Positions 43,873 to 54,349 are shown, counted from the stretch's first letter. The stretch: DNA of 64,000 nt from Pseudomonadota bacterium (GCA_021821045.1 JAKACW010000011.1:16245-80244), one strand, 5' to 3'. Program-made: numbers and translations. Notes: generated by a model from the letters alone, not told the origin.

Positions 43873-46242
43873 TTAGCTGCTTTTCTCCGCCACGTCGGAT
43901 GGGGCTGATGACGATCCCACCGCGGGTTCACTGCGCCGTTCCGGTGCGGGTTGACTGGAGCCGTAATCGCTGCCACCCGTATGAGAGGGAGCCTCACTGA
44001 AAGAGCCATTCCCTTGCCGCGGTTCGCGGCGCGGCGCGTCATCGAAAGCCAGCGCGCTTTGGGCCGGTTCGGCCGCCTGCGACTCGCTGCCGCCCTGTTG
44101 TGATCCTCGTTCCTCTCTCGGACCGCGACCTTCTCCTCGATTGCGATTGCGGCCGTCGTGACGGCGTCCGCGCCGGCGATGCGAACCTGAGCGTTCGCCT
44201 TGCTGGCCGCGGCTTTGTTGTTCACCGGCCGGTCGTTCGGCACCAGCTTGCTCGTTGCTAGCGCGCTGGTCCGTCCCGCCACCAGCACGCTCGCCGCTCG
44301 GGCGTTCGGCGCCGGCGGCGCGCTCGCCACCGGTATGCTCGCCACCGCTGGCGCGCTCGCCACCGGTACGTTCGCCACGCTCGGGTCGGCGGCCTTTACC
44401 GCCGCGACGTCCGCGTTGCTGCGCACGGTCGCGATGGCGCGGCCGTCCGCCCTCGCGCTGCTCGTCGGCCGGCGCGGGTTGGACTTGGGGTTTCGCGGCC
44501 GGTGCCACCGGTTCGGCGGTCGGTTTGACGCCAAGCGAGGAGGCAATGGAAGTCCACAGCCGGGTGATGAAGCCCTTTTCACCGCTTTCCGGCACAGCGG
44601 CCACCGCCGGACTGAAGCGGGGCGACGGCGGCGGCGCGGGGGTCGAAGGCACGATGGACTTGACCATGGGTTCCTCGGCTTGGACCGCCTGCACTCTGGC
44701 CTCGAGCATGTCTGTGTCCAGGCCTTCCAGGCGGGTGTAGCTCGGCTGCTCCATTTGCTTGTCCATTTCGCTGGCTTTGAAGCGCTTGATTTCGTAGTGC
44801 GGCGTCAGCAGGTTCGGGTTGGGAATCAGCAGGACTTGGGTATGATGCCGCTGCTCGATGGATGCCAAGCCGGCGCGTTTCTCGTTCAGCATGAACGTAG
44901 CGACATCGACCGGCAGTTGCACGACCAACTGCCCCGTCTTTTCCTTCATGGCCTCTTCTTCCATCATGCGCAACACGGAAAGTCCGAGGGACTCCACAGT
45001 GCGCACGCGGCCTTGACCGCTGCAGCGCGGGCAGGCCTTTTGGATGGACTCGCCGATGGCCGGGCGCAGCCGCTGGCGGGACATTTCGAGCAGTCCGAAG
45101 CGTGAGATGCGGCCGATCTGCACGCGGGCCCGATCCATGCGCAGGGCATCGCGCAGGCGCTGCTCCACTTCGCGTTGATTTTTGACCGGGGTCATATCGA
45201 TAAAATCGATGACAATCAGTCCGCCGATGTCGCGTAGACGCAACTGACGGGCGATCTCTTCCGCCGCTTCCAGGTTCGTATTGAGCGCCGTTTCCTCGAT
45301 GTCGCCGCCCTGGGTCGCCCGGGAGGAGTTGACGTCGATCGAAACCAGCGCCTCGGTGTGGTCGATCACGATCGCGCCGCCGGAGGGCAGGCGAACTTCG
45401 TGCTGGAAAGCAGATTCGATCTGATTCTCGATTTGAAAGCGCGAAAACAGCGGCACGTGGTCGGTGTAGAGTTTGACCTTGCTGACGTTTTGGGGCATGA
45501 CCTGTTGCATGAACTCCACCGCCTTTTGATATACGGCGGCGTTGTCGATCAGCACTTCGCCCACGTCATGACGGAAGTAATCGCGTATGGCTCTGATAAT
45601 GATGCTGCTTTCCTGGAAAATCAGAAACGGCGCCGATTTCTCCTTGGACGCTTTATCAATCGCCTCCCATAAGCGGAGCATGTATTCCAGATCCCACTGC
45701 AGTTCCTCCTGGTTACGACCCACCCCGGCCGTGCGAGCAATGAGACCCATTCCGTCCGGAACCTGCAGGTTGGCAAGGATTTCGCGCAACTCGCTGCGTT
45801 CGTCGCCCTCGATGCGCCGCGAGACGCCACCCGCGCGGGGATTGTTGGGCATGAGCACTAAATACCGTCCCGCCAGGCTGATGAACGTCGTCAGGGCGGC
45901 GCCTTTGTTGCCGCGCTCTTCCTTGTCGACTTGCACAATGACTTCCTGGCCTTCCGATACCACCTCGCGGATGTTGATGCGGTCGTTGCCGCCTTCCGGA
46001 ACGGTCTTGAAATAAGCCGGGGCAATTTCCTTGAGGGGGAGAAAGCCGTGGCGCTCGGCGCCATAGTCGACAAACGCCGCCTCGAGGCTGGGCTCGACGC
46101 GGGTGATGTTTCCCTTGTAGATATTTGACTTCTTCTGCTCGCGGCCGGGGGTTTCGATATCGAGGTCGTATAAGTGCTGGCCATCAACCAGCGCCACACG
46201 CAACTCTTCTCGCTGAGTTGCGTTGATTAACATCCGCTTCAT
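43873..46242 (-). CDS. rne: Ribonuclease E
   Basis: 789 residues. The catalytic half holds an N-terminal S1 domain ([19 protein letters not shown]), the DNase I-like domain with catalytic Asp in IDVNSSRAT and VIDFIDM, and the Zn-link CPRCSGQG. The C-terminal 290 residues are disordered: a Pro-rich part, then Arg/Gly/Glu repeats (about 600-690), which would bind RNA and degradosome partners. It is shorter than E. coli RNase E (1061). CGGAGACG precedes the ATG. A long leader is expected. Confidence 0.96.
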   Translation of the reverse strand: MKRMLINATQREELRVALVDGQHLYDLDIETPGREQKKSNIYKGNITRVEPSLEAAFVDYGAERHGFLPLKEIAPAYFKTVPEGGNDRINIREVVSEGQEVIVQVDKEERGNKGAALTTFISLAGRYLVLMPNNPRAGGVSRRIEGDERSELREILANLQVPDGMGLIARTAGVGRNQEELQWDLEYMLRLWEAIDKASKEKSAPFLIFQESSIIIRAIRDYFRHDVGEVLIDNAAVYQKAVEFMQQVMPQNVSKVKLYTDHVPLFSRFQIENQIESAFQHEVRLPSGGAIVIDHTEALVSIDVNSSRATQGGDIEETALNTNLEAAEEIARQLRLRDIGGLIVIDFIDMTPVKNQREVEQRLRDALRMDRARVQIGRISRFGLLEMSRQRLRPAIGESIQKACPRCSGQGRVRTVESLGLSVLRMMEEEAMKEKTGQLVVQLPVDVATFMLNEKRAGLASIEQRHHTQVLLIPNPNLLTPHYEIKRFKASEMDKQMEQPSYTRLEGLDTDMLEARVQAVQAEEPMVKSIVPSTPAPPPSPRFSPAVAAVPESGEKGFITRLWTSIASSLGVKPTAEPVAPAAKPQVQPAPADEQREGGRPRHRDRAQQRGRRGGKGRRPERGERTGGERASGGEHTGGERAAGAERPSGERAGGGTDQRASNEQAGAERPAGEQQSRGQQGERSGSHRRRGRRHDGRNRNRGEGRGPREERGSQQGGSESQAAEPAQSALAFDDAPRREPRQGNGSFSEAPSHTGGSDYGSSQPAPERRSEPAVGSSSAPSDVAEKSS
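44278..44400. repeat. Degenerate tandem repeat in the 3' part of rne
   Basis: Repeats of a 12-base unit encoding GGER/GERA-type tetrapeptides ([20 protein letters not shown] and similar). In frame with rne; length could vary between strains. Confidence 0.6.
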
Positions 46243-46490
46243 TCTTTTCGTCTCCGATGTTGCTGCGAGTGGGCACGCAACAGCGGACTGTCACCGGACT
46301 AAAGGGCAGGCAATCTCAAACCCATGCGCGTATTCCTTGAGAATCGCTCAGGGTGTGGATGTTGCAAGAAATCGCTGATTCAATTACACATTCCGCGCGC
46401 TTCCGGAGCCGACTGTCGGTCGGCTGCATGGTAGGTCGCACGGCAGAAGTCAACGTGCTCAGCGAGTGTTGATGGCGCCCGAGTGGCGTC

Positions 46491-46517
46491 ATTCTAAAAA
46501 CCCTTGTTCAGTGTAAA
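46491..46517 (-). promoter_or_regulatory. Candidate rne promoter
   Basis: Minus strand TTTACA (46517-46512), 15-base spacer, TAGAAT (46496-46491). It would give a leader of about 240 bases for rne, in line with long autoregulatory rne leaders elsewhere. The spacer is shorter than ideal. Confidence 0.4.
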
Positions 46518-46856
46518 GTCCGCGTTATCGCGTGTTCACATCGCCAAATGCTGTTCAATAAATTTACGGTCATTCTGTTTGGTTCCAGGCCGAACGACGT
46601 TTCGCCTTAGTGCCTCACTGCGGCCTTGCATTTGCCTTGCACATCCCATCTCCTTGGGCCGTGTCCAGTTTCACCATGGGTCTTCAGGCAATCGACCCAC
46701 GTTCTCACTACGCCTCCGAGTGATGTCTGGGGCGGACAGCCTGCTGTGGAAAATTCAGCACGTCTTCCGCCAAGCGACTCGGCCCACCGGGTTATTGCCA
46801 AATCGGGCAACCCGGTGGCGCAACACTCGAAGGCACCATTGCTCTCATCGCGGTCC

Positions 46857-46884
46857 TTGCGTCGAGGACGGTGTCATATACAAT
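46857..46884 (+). promoter_or_regulatory. Candidate promoter toward rluC or a small RNA
   Basis: TTGCGT (46857-46862), 16-base spacer, TACAAT (46879-46884). The transcript would begin near 46891, some 315 bases before rluC. Confidence 0.45.
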
Positions 46885-47204
46885 AGCGGGCGCGTTACGC
46901 TTGACCCACACCGTACCGTCCCAGCTGCAGTACTCGCTGGAGCAAAACTGCCTGTCGCATCCGGGGTTAAAGAAACGCCGCCCCAGAATGCCGTACTTCA
47001 GATCGAATTGGGTATTGTTCGCCGTTTAAAATCGGCGCCAGAGGTTGGTTTTGATTCGCTCCTGCCTACTTTTCGCGCCATCATGAATGGCTCGAAGTTC
47101 AGTGTTGCGACCGCCGGTCGGCGAATAAATCAGTCGATCTATTCGTAATATAGCAGATACTGTGCCCACATCAACGTGCTTAGTCAACTGTAATTGTTGG
47201 AAAA

Positions 47205-48167
47205 ATGGCGGAAATTAGCGAGACTCAACCGGCGCAGGTGCAGTTTATCGAGGTCGATGCGGAGCGGGCCGGTCAGCGACTGGACAATTTTTTGATCGGC
47301 CTTCTGAAGAATGTACCGAAGAGTGCCATCTATCGCCTCATTCGGCGTGGCGAAATAAGAGTCAACAAAAAACGCGCCAAAGCGGACACTCGCGTGAACG
47401 CCGGCGATCAAATTCGGCTTCCTCCCATCGAGCAGACGCCTCAGCCTGTCGCGGGCAGCGTGCCCGTGGCCCTTCAAAAACGGTTCGCCCAAGCCGTTCT
47501 TTATGAAGACAAGTCGGTGCTGGTGATCAATAAACCCGCAGGCGTTGCGGTTCACGGCGGTTCCGGCATCAAGTTCGGCGTCATCGAGGTGTTGCGGAGT
47601 CTTTATCCCAAATTGGATCTTGAATTGGTTCATCGCCTCGATCGGGATACCAGCGGTTGCTTGGTTGTGGCGAAGAAGCGCAGTGCCCTGCGGCGGTTGC
47701 ATGAGGCGTTTCGCGGCGGGGAGGTCTCCAAAGTGTATTGGGCCTTGGTCAAGGGGCATTGGCGGGGTGGGCGGCGCACCGCGCGCCACGCCCTGCGCAA
47801 AAATCTGTTGCAGTCCGGCGAACGAATGGTGCGCGTCGACGACCAAGGGAAAGAGTCCGAAACCGTGTTCGAGCCGTTGCGGGTCTGGCAGCAGGCGTCG
47901 CTTGTGGAGGCCACGCCGGTGACCGGCCGCACGCACCAGATCCGCGTTCATGCCTGCGCCCTCGGGCATCCGCTGGCAGGTGACGACAAGTATGGCGACG
48001 AGGAATTCAACCGCCACATGACGGAGTTCGGTTTGAAGCGCTTATTTTTACATGCGGCGAAGATTGCGTTTGCGGACTCGGACGGCAAGCGGATTACTGT
48101 CGAAGCGCCGCTGGATCCCCTGTTGAGTGCCTGTTTAGAGAAGCTCGGTCCGAGTAATGACGAATAG
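47205..48167 (+). CDS. rluC: 23S rRNA pseudouridine synthase C
   Basis: 320 residues. An N-terminal S4 domain (GQRLDNFLIGLLKNVPKSAIY) precedes a RluA-type catalytic domain with the Asp in HRLDRDTSG and the GRTHQIRVH motif. It modifies U955, U2504 and U2580 of 23S rRNA in E. coli. Divergent from rne, as in E. coli. It overlaps the next gene by 11 bases. Confidence 0.95.
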   Translation: MAEISETQPAQVQFIEVDAERAGQRLDNFLIGLLKNVPKSAIYRLIRRGEIRVNKKRAKADTRVNAGDQIRLPPIEQTPQPVAGSVPVALQKRFAQAVLYEDKSVLVINKPAGVAVHGGSGIKFGVIEVLRSLYPKLDLELVHRLDRDTSGCLVVAKKRSALRRLHEAFRGGEVSKVYWALVKGHWRGGRRTARHALRKNLLQSGERMVRVDDQGKESETVFEPLRVWQQASLVEATPVTGRTHQIRVHACALGHPLAGDDKYGDEEFNRHMTEFGLKRLFLHAAKIAFADSDGKRITVEAPLDPLLSACLEKLGPSNDE

Positions 48168-48837
48168 GCACGATCCTCGGCTCATCGTTTTCGACTGGGA
48201 TGGAACCTTGATGGATTCCACCGGACGAATTGTCGCGAGCATGCGCGCCGCCGCCCAGCGCTTCGGCATCGCTGCGCCGTCGGAAAGCGAGATAAAGGAG
48301 ATCATCGGCCTGGGTTTGCGCGAAGCGCTTGAGGCGCTGTTTCCGGATGTTTCGGTGGGCGACGGGGAGAAACTGGTGGACCTGTATCGGCACGAGTACG
48401 TGGAGGCGTCGCCGGTTCCGGCGCCTTTGTTCGCCGGGGCACGCGCCATGGTCGAGCACTTGTGCGAGCAGGGCTACATTCTGGCTGTGGCGACGGGCAA
48501 GAATCGACGCGGCCTTGACCGGGTTTTGGAGGAGACGGGGCTGTCGGCTTTTTTTGCCGCCACGCGCTGCTCCGACGAAACGCGCTCAAAACCCCATCCG
48601 CAAATGCTCATGGAAATCATGTTGGAAACCGGGTTTGAGCCTTGCCAAACCCTCATGGTTGGCGATACGGAATACGATATGAAAATGGCCAATGCGTGTG
48701 ACGCCGGCCCCATCGCGGTAAGCTACGGTGCCCACGCGTTGGAGCGGTTGCTGCGACACGAGCCGCTGGCGCACTTTGATTCATTGGAGCATCTGCCCTC
48801 CTGGTTGGCAGAACATCGAGGGACTGACACGCAATGA
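48157..48837 (+). CDS. HAD-superfamily phosphatase (Gph-like)
   Basis: 226 residues. HAD motif I DWDGTLMDS, motif II Thr in ATGK, motif III Lys in SKPHP, motif IV GDTEYDM, with a helical cap of the phosphoglycolate phosphatase type. The substrate is not determinable. Overlaps rluC and the peptidase gene, so one transcript is likely. Confidence 0.92.
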   Translation: MTNRHDPRLIVFDWDGTLMDSTGRIVASMRAAAQRFGIAAPSESEIKEIIGLGLREALEALFPDVSVGDGEKLVDLYRHEYVEASPVPAPLFAGARAMVEHLCEQGYILAVATGKNRRGLDRVLEETGLSAFFAATRCSDETRSKPHPQMLMEIMLETGFEPCQTLMVGDTEYDMKMANACDAGPIAVSYGAHALERLLRHEPLAHFDSLEHLPSWLAEHRGTDTQ

Positions 48838-49883
48838 GTGAAGAAACAAGACCGGCGCCGCAAGAATCGACCACGACGCCCCAGGATCCTTGGACCCAAA
48901 ACACGGCGGCAAGCGCGGACCCAAAATCATCCAGTGAGCGCAACGGCGCGGCCGAGGGATGGGAACGCGACCTTATCGGCCGGGTCGCATTCTCCGCCAT
49001 CAGCGAACAGCGCAAGGCGCGACGCTGGGGCATTTTTTTCAAGTTCCTTACCTTCGCTTACCTGGGAACGTTTCTCGTGTTGTACATGCCTCGCGACGAT
49101 GGCGCCATCGGCGGCGGCAAACGCCACACGGCGCTGATTGAAATCAACGGCGTGATCGCCAGCGACGAGGCCGCCAGCGCCGATTCCATCGTCTCCGGAT
49201 TGCGTGCCGCGTTCAAAGATGAGACGACCGCGGGCATCATACTGCGCATCAACAGTCCCGGTGGCAGTCCGGTGCAAGCCGGGTACGTCAACGACGAAAT
49301 CTATCGCCTCAAGGAAAAGCACCCGAACGTTCCGGTGTATGCGGTGATCACGGACATCTGCGCGTCCGGCGGCTATTACATCGCCGCCGCGGCCGACAAG
49401 ATTTACGCCGACAAGGGCAGCCTTGTCGGGTCGATCGGCGTGCTCATGAACGGGTTCGGATTCACCGGCACCATGGATCTGCTGGGCGTGGAACGACGCT
49501 TGTTGACCGCCGGCGAGCACAAGGGTTTTCTGGATCCTTTTTCACCGCTCAAAGAGTCCGATGTCGCCCATATGCGCACCGTTCTCGCCAGCACGCATAA
49601 ACAATTCATCGATGTAGTGAAGAAGGGGCGCGGCGATCGGCTCAAGGAAGACCCAAATCTATTCAGTGGTTTGATCTGGACCGGCGAGCAAGGCGTCGAC
49701 ATGGGTTTGGTGGACGGCCTGGGCTCGAGCAGTTACGTTGCCCGCGAAGTGATCGGTGAAGAGCGGATCGTCAATTACACTCGCAAACCCAATCCGCTGG
49801 AACGGTTCGCCGAAAAATTCGGGGCCACGATGGCCAAGTCGCTGGTCAGCGCCGCGCAAGGTTGGACCGGCGGGCTGCAGTAA
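48834..49883 (+). CDS. Signal peptide peptidase SppA-type S49 peptidase
   Basis: 349 residues. A long N-terminal tail, one membrane segment (GIFFKFLTFAYLGTFLVLYM), then the protease domain. The catalytic Ser lies in ICASGGYY and the Lys in DKGSLVGSIGVLM, as in the short (about 36K) SppA class. It degrades cleaved signal peptides at the inner membrane. ATG overlaps the HAD stop. Confidence 0.93.
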   Translation: MSEETRPAPQESTTTPQDPWTQNTAASADPKSSSERNGAAEGWERDLIGRVAFSAISEQRKARRWGIFFKFLTFAYLGTFLVLYMPRDDGAIGGGKRHTALIEINGVIASDEAASADSIVSGLRAAFKDETTAGIILRINSPGGSPVQAGYVNDEIYRLKEKHPNVPVYAVITDICASGGYYIAAAADKIYADKGSLVGSIGVLMNGFGFTGTMDLLGVERRLLTAGEHKGFLDPFSPLKESDVAHMRTVLASTHKQFIDVVKKGRGDRLKEDPNLFSGLIWTGEQGVDMGLVDGLGSSSYVAREVIGEERIVNYTRKPNPLERFAEKFGATMAKSLVSAAQGWTGGLQ

Positions 49884-49902
49884 TCGTCCTGCACGGCCAT
49901 GA

Positions 49903-51543
49903 TCACATAAGGCGGTCGGGCGCGCCAAAGAAGTACCCCTGATAGGCGCGCACGCCTTCGCCGGACAATATATCCAGCTCTTCCTGGGATTCCACGCCCA
50001 CGGCGACGGGGCGAATATCCAGACTGTCGCATGCCGCGGTGAACGCGCGCAGATAGCGCCGGCTGGTCGGGTCGTGGGGCAGGCGGTGGATGATGTCCCT
50101 CCCCAGTTTTACATCACGAAACGGCATGTCGGCCAGTTCCCCCAGCGAGGCGCGCGACGGGGTGAATTGGTCCAGCGTCGTGGAGACGTCGAGCCGGTCG
50201 AGCAGGTTGAGCAAGCGCCGCGTCAACTCCGGGTTGGCATGCACGAAAGTGTGCGCGATCTCCACGCGGATGGACGCCGCCGGAATGCCGTAGTGGCTGA
50301 TGGCGTTTTCGATTTCGCTCGCCGTGCTGATTTGCAGGGTCTGCGAGCGGCATAAATTGATCGAAAGAAAATGCCCGGCTTTCAGCGAGTCGTGGGTCTG
50401 TTCGAGCGCTTTGTGCAACACAATGGAGCCGAAGCGGCCGTCCAGTCCGGCTTCCTCGAGCAGCGAAATGAAGTCTTGCGGCGCAAGTGTGCCGAACAAC
50501 GGATGGTCCCAACGGCAAAGTACTTCGCTCTCGTTCAGCGGCTGGCCGTTCGCGTCGTAAAGCGGTTGAAAAAGCAAGAACAATCGATCAGTGTCCAGAT
50601 CCCGTCGCAGGTCAGTCATCAACTCATGGCGATGCTGCGCCGATCGGCGCATCGCCGGTGTCGCGCGAACCAAGCTGCCCCGGCCGTTCATTTTCGCAAA
50701 ATAAAGCGCCTCGTCCGCCAGTGAAACGAGTTCGGCGAGATTTTCGCTGGTTTCGGGAAAAGTCGCTGTGCCGATCGAGGAGCCGATTTCCACCGTTTGT
50801 TCGCAGATGGTGATGGGTCGGTTGATGCCGGACAATATGCGCTCGGAAATCTCTTCCACCAATTCGTCCGTGCTGTTCTCAAGCAGCACCGCGAATTCGT
50901 CTCCGCCCAGTCGCGCCACCGTATCTTCATCCCGCACGCAGCGCAGCAGGCGATTGGCGAAGCGCTGCAGAACCTGATCGCCGAAGGCGTGTCCGAAGGT
51001 GTCGTTGTAGGATTTGAAGCGGTCGATGTCGAGGTACATCACGGTGCAGCTGGCGCCCTGGCGTCGACAACGCTTCGCGGCGTGGGTCAATCGACTGGTA
51101 AACGTCTCGCGGTTGACCAGACCGGTTAGCGAATCGTAATGGGCGAGAAAATCCAGGCGCACTTTTTCGCGAAAGCGGCTGAGTGCGTGGCGCAGTGAGT
51201 CCACCAATATGCCTTCGGTTAGATCGTCCTTGATCAGATAGTCGATCGCGCCGCGTTTGAGCGTTTCCACCGCCTTGCGCTCATCGCCGTTGCCGGTGAA
51301 TATCACGGTGGGAATCTTATGGTTGTACAGGGTTTCCAAGAACGCGAGCGTATCGGAGCCGGGAATGTGTAGATCCAGCAGGACACACACGGGTTTGCGC
51401 TCGCGCAGCAGCGTCTGCGCCTTTTCCGTGGAGTCCACCTGAGCGGAGGAGAGTCCCTGCTTGGACAACCAGCCGCACACGCGGTCGGCGTCGTAGGGGT
51501 TATCGTCGACAACAAGGACAAAGAGTGATTTGAACGTGGCCAT
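49903..51543 (-). CDS. Response regulator with GGDEF and degenerate EAL domain
   Basis: 546 residues. A receiver domain has acceptor Asp57 (VLLDLHIPG). GGDEF follows at 213-217 with an intact inhibitory site RDED at 204-207. The EAL domain has lost key residues: EVL at 340-342 for EAL, DQFTPSRAS for DDFGTGYSS, and VGVES for AEGVET. It therefore probably makes c-di-GMP but does not degrade it, with the EAL domain used for binding or regulation. It lies next to a PAS histidine kinase on the same strand, a likely cognate. Confidence 0.92.
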   Translation of the reverse strand: MATFKSLFVLVVDDNPYDADRVCGWLSKQGLSSAQVDSTEKAQTLLRERKPVCVLLDLHIPGSDTLAFLETLYNHKIPTVIFTGNGDERKAVETLKRGAIDYLIKDDLTEGILVDSLRHALSRFREKVRLDFLAHYDSLTGLVNRETFTSRLTHAAKRCRRQGASCTVMYLDIDRFKSYNDTFGHAFGDQVLQRFANRLLRCVRDEDTVARLGGDEFAVLLENSTDELVEEISERILSGINRPITICEQTVEIGSSIGTATFPETSENLAELVSLADEALYFAKMNGRGSLVRATPAMRRSAQHRHELMTDLRRDLDTDRLFLLFQPLYDANGQPLNESEVLCRWDHPLFGTLAPQDFISLLEEAGLDGRFGSIVLHKALEQTHDSLKAGHFLSINLCRSQTLQISTASEIENAISHYGIPAASIRVEIAHTFVHANPELTRRLLNLLDRLDVSTTLDQFTPSRASLGELADMPFRDVKLGRDIIHRLPHDPTSRRYLRAFTAACDSLDIRPVAVGVESQEELDILSGEGVRAYQGYFFGAPDRLM

Positions 51544-51722
51544 GGCTGCGTTACTCGGTTTGCGGAGTCTGGAGGCCGGCGCGATTGGCCAGCCGATACA
51601 TTAGTTTAAAGAATGCTGCGATCGACGTTCCACATCTATAATGCATGCATCGTCGAAAAGACAACTCGAATAAATTTGTCCTTTATCCGCATCCTGGTAT
51701 CACGTACGACAAAGTCGACAGA

Positions 51723-53708
51723 TTAGGTTGCCGCTGAGTGGTTCGTCGAATCAACGGCTTTCACTGTGAAACAAAACAGCGATCCGCCGCCCGCTGCGTC
51801 CTCGACCCAAATACGTCCGCCGTGACGTTCGACAATCCGTTTACAGATCGCCAGGCCGAGACCCGTTCCCGATGAGTGAGCGCGGGGATGGAGTCGATAA
51901 AACATCTCGAAAATGTGTTCGCGCGCGTCGGCCGGAACGCCTTGACCATTGTCGCCGGCCTCGATGCGCCACATTGCGCCGTCACGTCGCGCGGCAAGAT
52001 GAATGCGCGGTGGATCGAGGCCGCGGTAGTTGATGGCGTTCTCGAATAGATTCTGCAAGACCTCGGTCAACTGGCTGAGATTGCCCAGGACGGTCGGCAT
52101 CTCATCGCGGGTTATGCTCACGCCGCTTTCCCGAATTCGAAGATCGAGATTCTCGAGGGCGCGCTGTACCGCGCCTTCCAGTGCGACCGGTTCGAGCGCG
52201 TTGTGGCGCGCATCGACGCGGGCGTAGGCCAATAGATCCCGGGTCAAGTGCTGCAACCGAGTCGCTTCGCTGCGAATGAAGTCCAAACGTTTACGCCCGC
52301 TCTCGGGCAGGGTGTCGCCCAGCTCGTCGAGCAGCATTTCCGAGTATCCTCGGATGGCCCGCAGCGGCTCGCGGATGTCGTGGGCGGCCATGGAGGCGAA
52401 GTTCTCCAGCGCCTCGTTGGAGCGGCGCAGCGCGGCGCGCTTTTCCTCCAGCAGTCTCTCCTTGGCCTTGCGCTCGGTGATGTCGATCACCGCCGCGAGG
52501 GTGAATTTTCCATCCACGGTATCCAAGGGGTTGAGTCCGACTTCCACGGGCACCGGATTGCCATTCTTATGCCGCCCGAACAGATCCCGTCCCGTGCCCA
52601 TCAGGCGTGCTTGTGGAGCTCGGTGGAATGCATCGCGGTTCTCCCGGTGCTGTGCCGCGGCGGGTGGATCGACGAGCATTTCCACCGGTTGGCCGGCCAA
52701 TTCGTCGCGTCGATAACCGAACATCTTTTCGATCGCCGCGTTCGTCAAATGCATGCGCCCCACGCCGTCCACGAGGATCAATCCGTTTGGCGTGGAGTCG
52801 AACACATGATTCAGTTTTGTGCGCTGGTCGAACTCTCTGCGCCAAAAGTAAAAAACGATGACCGCCGCCACTGCCAGCAGCATGCCGCTGATGAGAATGG
52901 TTTCCGGCAAAGCGCTGTCATTCTGTTCCAGGAATAGCGGTCGCGGTTGAACCTCGAACTCCCACAGACGGTCTTTGATTGTCAGCGTTTCGGTGTGGCG
53001 AAACCATTCGTCGACCGGCGAGTCGACGCTGCCATCGGGGTACACTTGTACGCCGTCGGTGCGCACGACAAAGGAAAATAACGGCTCGATTTCCGGCGTG
53101 ATAACCGACGCAAACAGCCGTTGCAGCGAGATGACCGAGTACATCAGGCTCTCGCGGCGACCGGCTTCGAATACGGGTGTGTAAAAGTACAACAGCGGAC
53201 CGGCGGCGGAATGACCGTGCTCAACCACGCTGATTGTTTCCGGGTAGTCTTGCCCAGCCAGAATGGAACGGACGGCATGGGGCGCGGGCGGACTGAGCGC
53301 CAGTGTGTTTGCCTTAGTGGTCGACGTTTCGTGCCAGCGGGCGGAAAAATCGTTATCGAGGCGCCCCACGGCGAGCAAGGCATCCAAGTCATGGATGTGC
53401 TCATGGACGTCGATCCGCAAGGCGCGCTCGCTCTCGTACAGCCGTGACTCCCAGCGGCGGGTGAGGCGTTCCAACGACAGAATGTGCAAGTTGATTTGAT
53501 TGCTTAGCCGTGATTCGAGCATCTTGGTCACGGCGTCGACGGCCCGATCGGTTTTGTGCCGACTGTCGGTTTCGACGGCCTGATACAGCGCCGCGCTGAC
53601 CAGGAGGATGCCCAACCCCAAGGCGATGGCGAGAATTCCCACGGCTTTGCGCAGCGGCAACGCCGGCAATCCGTGGATGAAACGAAGTTTTGAGGTGGGG
53701 ATGACCAC
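51723..53708 (-). CDS. PAS-containing membrane histidine kinase
   Basis: 661 residues from GTG 53708 (AGGTG eight bases upstream); the frame upstream overlaps maf and is not needed. Two membrane segments (near residues 15-38 and 255-275) bracket a periplasmic sensor of about 215 residues. A PAS domain (FDSTPNGLILVDGVG), a HisKA with phospho-His in MAAHDIREPLRAI, and a HATPase with N box NLFENAINY and GTGLGLAI follow. No receiver of its own. The nearby REC-GGDEF-EAL protein is its probable target. Confidence 0.93.
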   Translation of the reverse strand: MVIPTSKLRFIHGLPALPLRKAVGILAIALGLGILLVSAALYQAVETDSRHKTDRAVDAVTKMLESRLSNQINLHILSLERLTRRWESRLYESERALRIDVHEHIHDLDALLAVGRLDNDFSARWHETSTTKANTLALSPPAPHAVRSILAGQDYPETISVVEHGHSAAGPLLYFYTPVFEAGRRESLMYSVISLQRLFASVITPEIEPLFSFVVRTDGVQVYPDGSVDSPVDEWFRHTETLTIKDRLWEFEVQPRPLFLEQNDSALPETILISGMLLAVAAVIVFYFWRREFDQRTKLNHVFDSTPNGLILVDGVGRMHLTNAAIEKMFGYRRDELAGQPVEMLVDPPAAAQHRENRDAFHRAPQARLMGTGRDLFGRHKNGNPVPVEVGLNPLDTVDGKFTLAAVIDITERKAKERLLEEKRAALRRSNEALENFASMAAHDIREPLRAIRGYSEMLLDELGDTLPESGRKRLDFIRSEATRLQHLTRDLLAYARVDARHNALEPVALEGAVQRALENLDLRIRESGVSITRDEMPTVLGNLSQLTEVLQNLFENAINYRGLDPPRIHLAARRDGAMWRIEAGDNGQGVPADAREHIFEMFYRLHPRAHSSGTGLGLAICKRIVERHGGRIWVEDAAGGGSLFCFTVKAVDSTNHSAAT

Positions 53709-53761
53709 GGGCGTTTCACCTCGGGTTGGCCGCGTCCCGTGCGGCCTGGTGCGGAAAAGGC

Positions 53762-54349
53762 TCAGCGTCGCGTCAGTACATCCAGACCGCTGTGTTTGAG
53801 CATTTTGTACAACTTTATCAGAGGCAAACCGATCAAGGCGGTCGGGTCGTCGCCGCTGAGCCGTTCGAACAGCGTAACGCCAAGACCTTCCGATTTGAAT
53901 CCGCCGCAGCAACCATAGGGTTGCTCGCGATCGACGTAGGCCTGAATTTCCTGATCCCCCAGATCGCGAAAATGAACCGCAAACGGTTCGACGTCGCACA
54001 GGGCGTGGCCGGACGCGCTGTCTACAACGCAGACGCCGGTGAGAAAATCCAGCACCCGTCCTGAGGCGGCGCGCAGCTGAGCGATCGTGTTGTCGCGGTT
54101 GCCGGGTTTGCCGATGATTTTCTCGTCCAAAATCGCGACCTGATCGCAGCCGATGATCAGCGCGTCGGGGAACTGTGGAGCAACCGCGCGCGCTTTGGCT
54201 TCGGCTAATCGCTTGACCAAGCGAAATTCCGACTCGCCCGGGCGGGGCGTTTCGTCCACATTGGGTGCGGCAACGTCGAAAGGAACGCCTAAACGCTGCA
54301 GCAATTGCTGTCTAAATACTGACGTGGAGGCGAGAACCATTCGACGCAT
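53762..54349 (-). CDS. maf: Maf/YceF nucleotide pyrophosphatase
   Basis: 195 residues with MVLASTSVFRQQLLQRLGVPF, DETP, LIIGCDQVAILD and the PYGCCGGFKSEGLG block. The GCDQ motif and overall pattern match the YceF class, which cleaves m7GTP. It lies 54 bases upstream of the kinase start. Confidence 0.92.
   Translation of the reverse strand: MRRMVLASTSVFRQQLLQRLGVPFDVAAPNVDETPRPGESEFRLVKRLAEAKARAVAPQFPDALIIGCDQVAILDEKIIGKPGNRDNTIAQLRAASGRVLDFLTGVCVVDSASGHALCDVEPFAVHFRDLGDQEIQAYVDREQPYGCCGGFKSEGLGVTLFERLSGDDPTALIGLPLIKLYKMLKHSGLDVLTRR

Larger units (their letters stand above)
46243..47204. other. Long non-coding region between rne and rluC
   Basis: 962 bases without a credible protein gene. 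It should hold the long rne leader and the rluC promoter. Perfect or near-perfect stems occur at 46789-46823 (10-bp outer stem CCACCGGGTT/AACCCGGTGG) and in a nested set on 46703-46775, minus strand (CCGAGT/ACTCGG, GGCGGA/TCCGCC, TGCTG/CAGCA). I considered RNase P, tmRNA, 6S and 4.5S RNA but saw none of their core motifs. Confidence 0.6.

Noticed and set aside
44278..44400. CRISPR or satellite DNA
   Set aside because: The repeat is a short in-frame coding repeat of the RNase E tail. No CRISPR-like repeat-spacer array was seen anywhere in the window.
46543..46890. RNase P, tmRNA, 6S or 4.5S RNA gene
   Set aside because: The core motifs of these RNAs (for example GAGGAAAGTCC of RNase P or the 4.5S tip loop) are absent on both strands.
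46504..47148. 214-codon forward frame between rne and rluC
   Set aside because: No ribosome site, no recognisable protein pattern, and it crosses strong hairpins. It looks like a chance frame in non-coding DNA.
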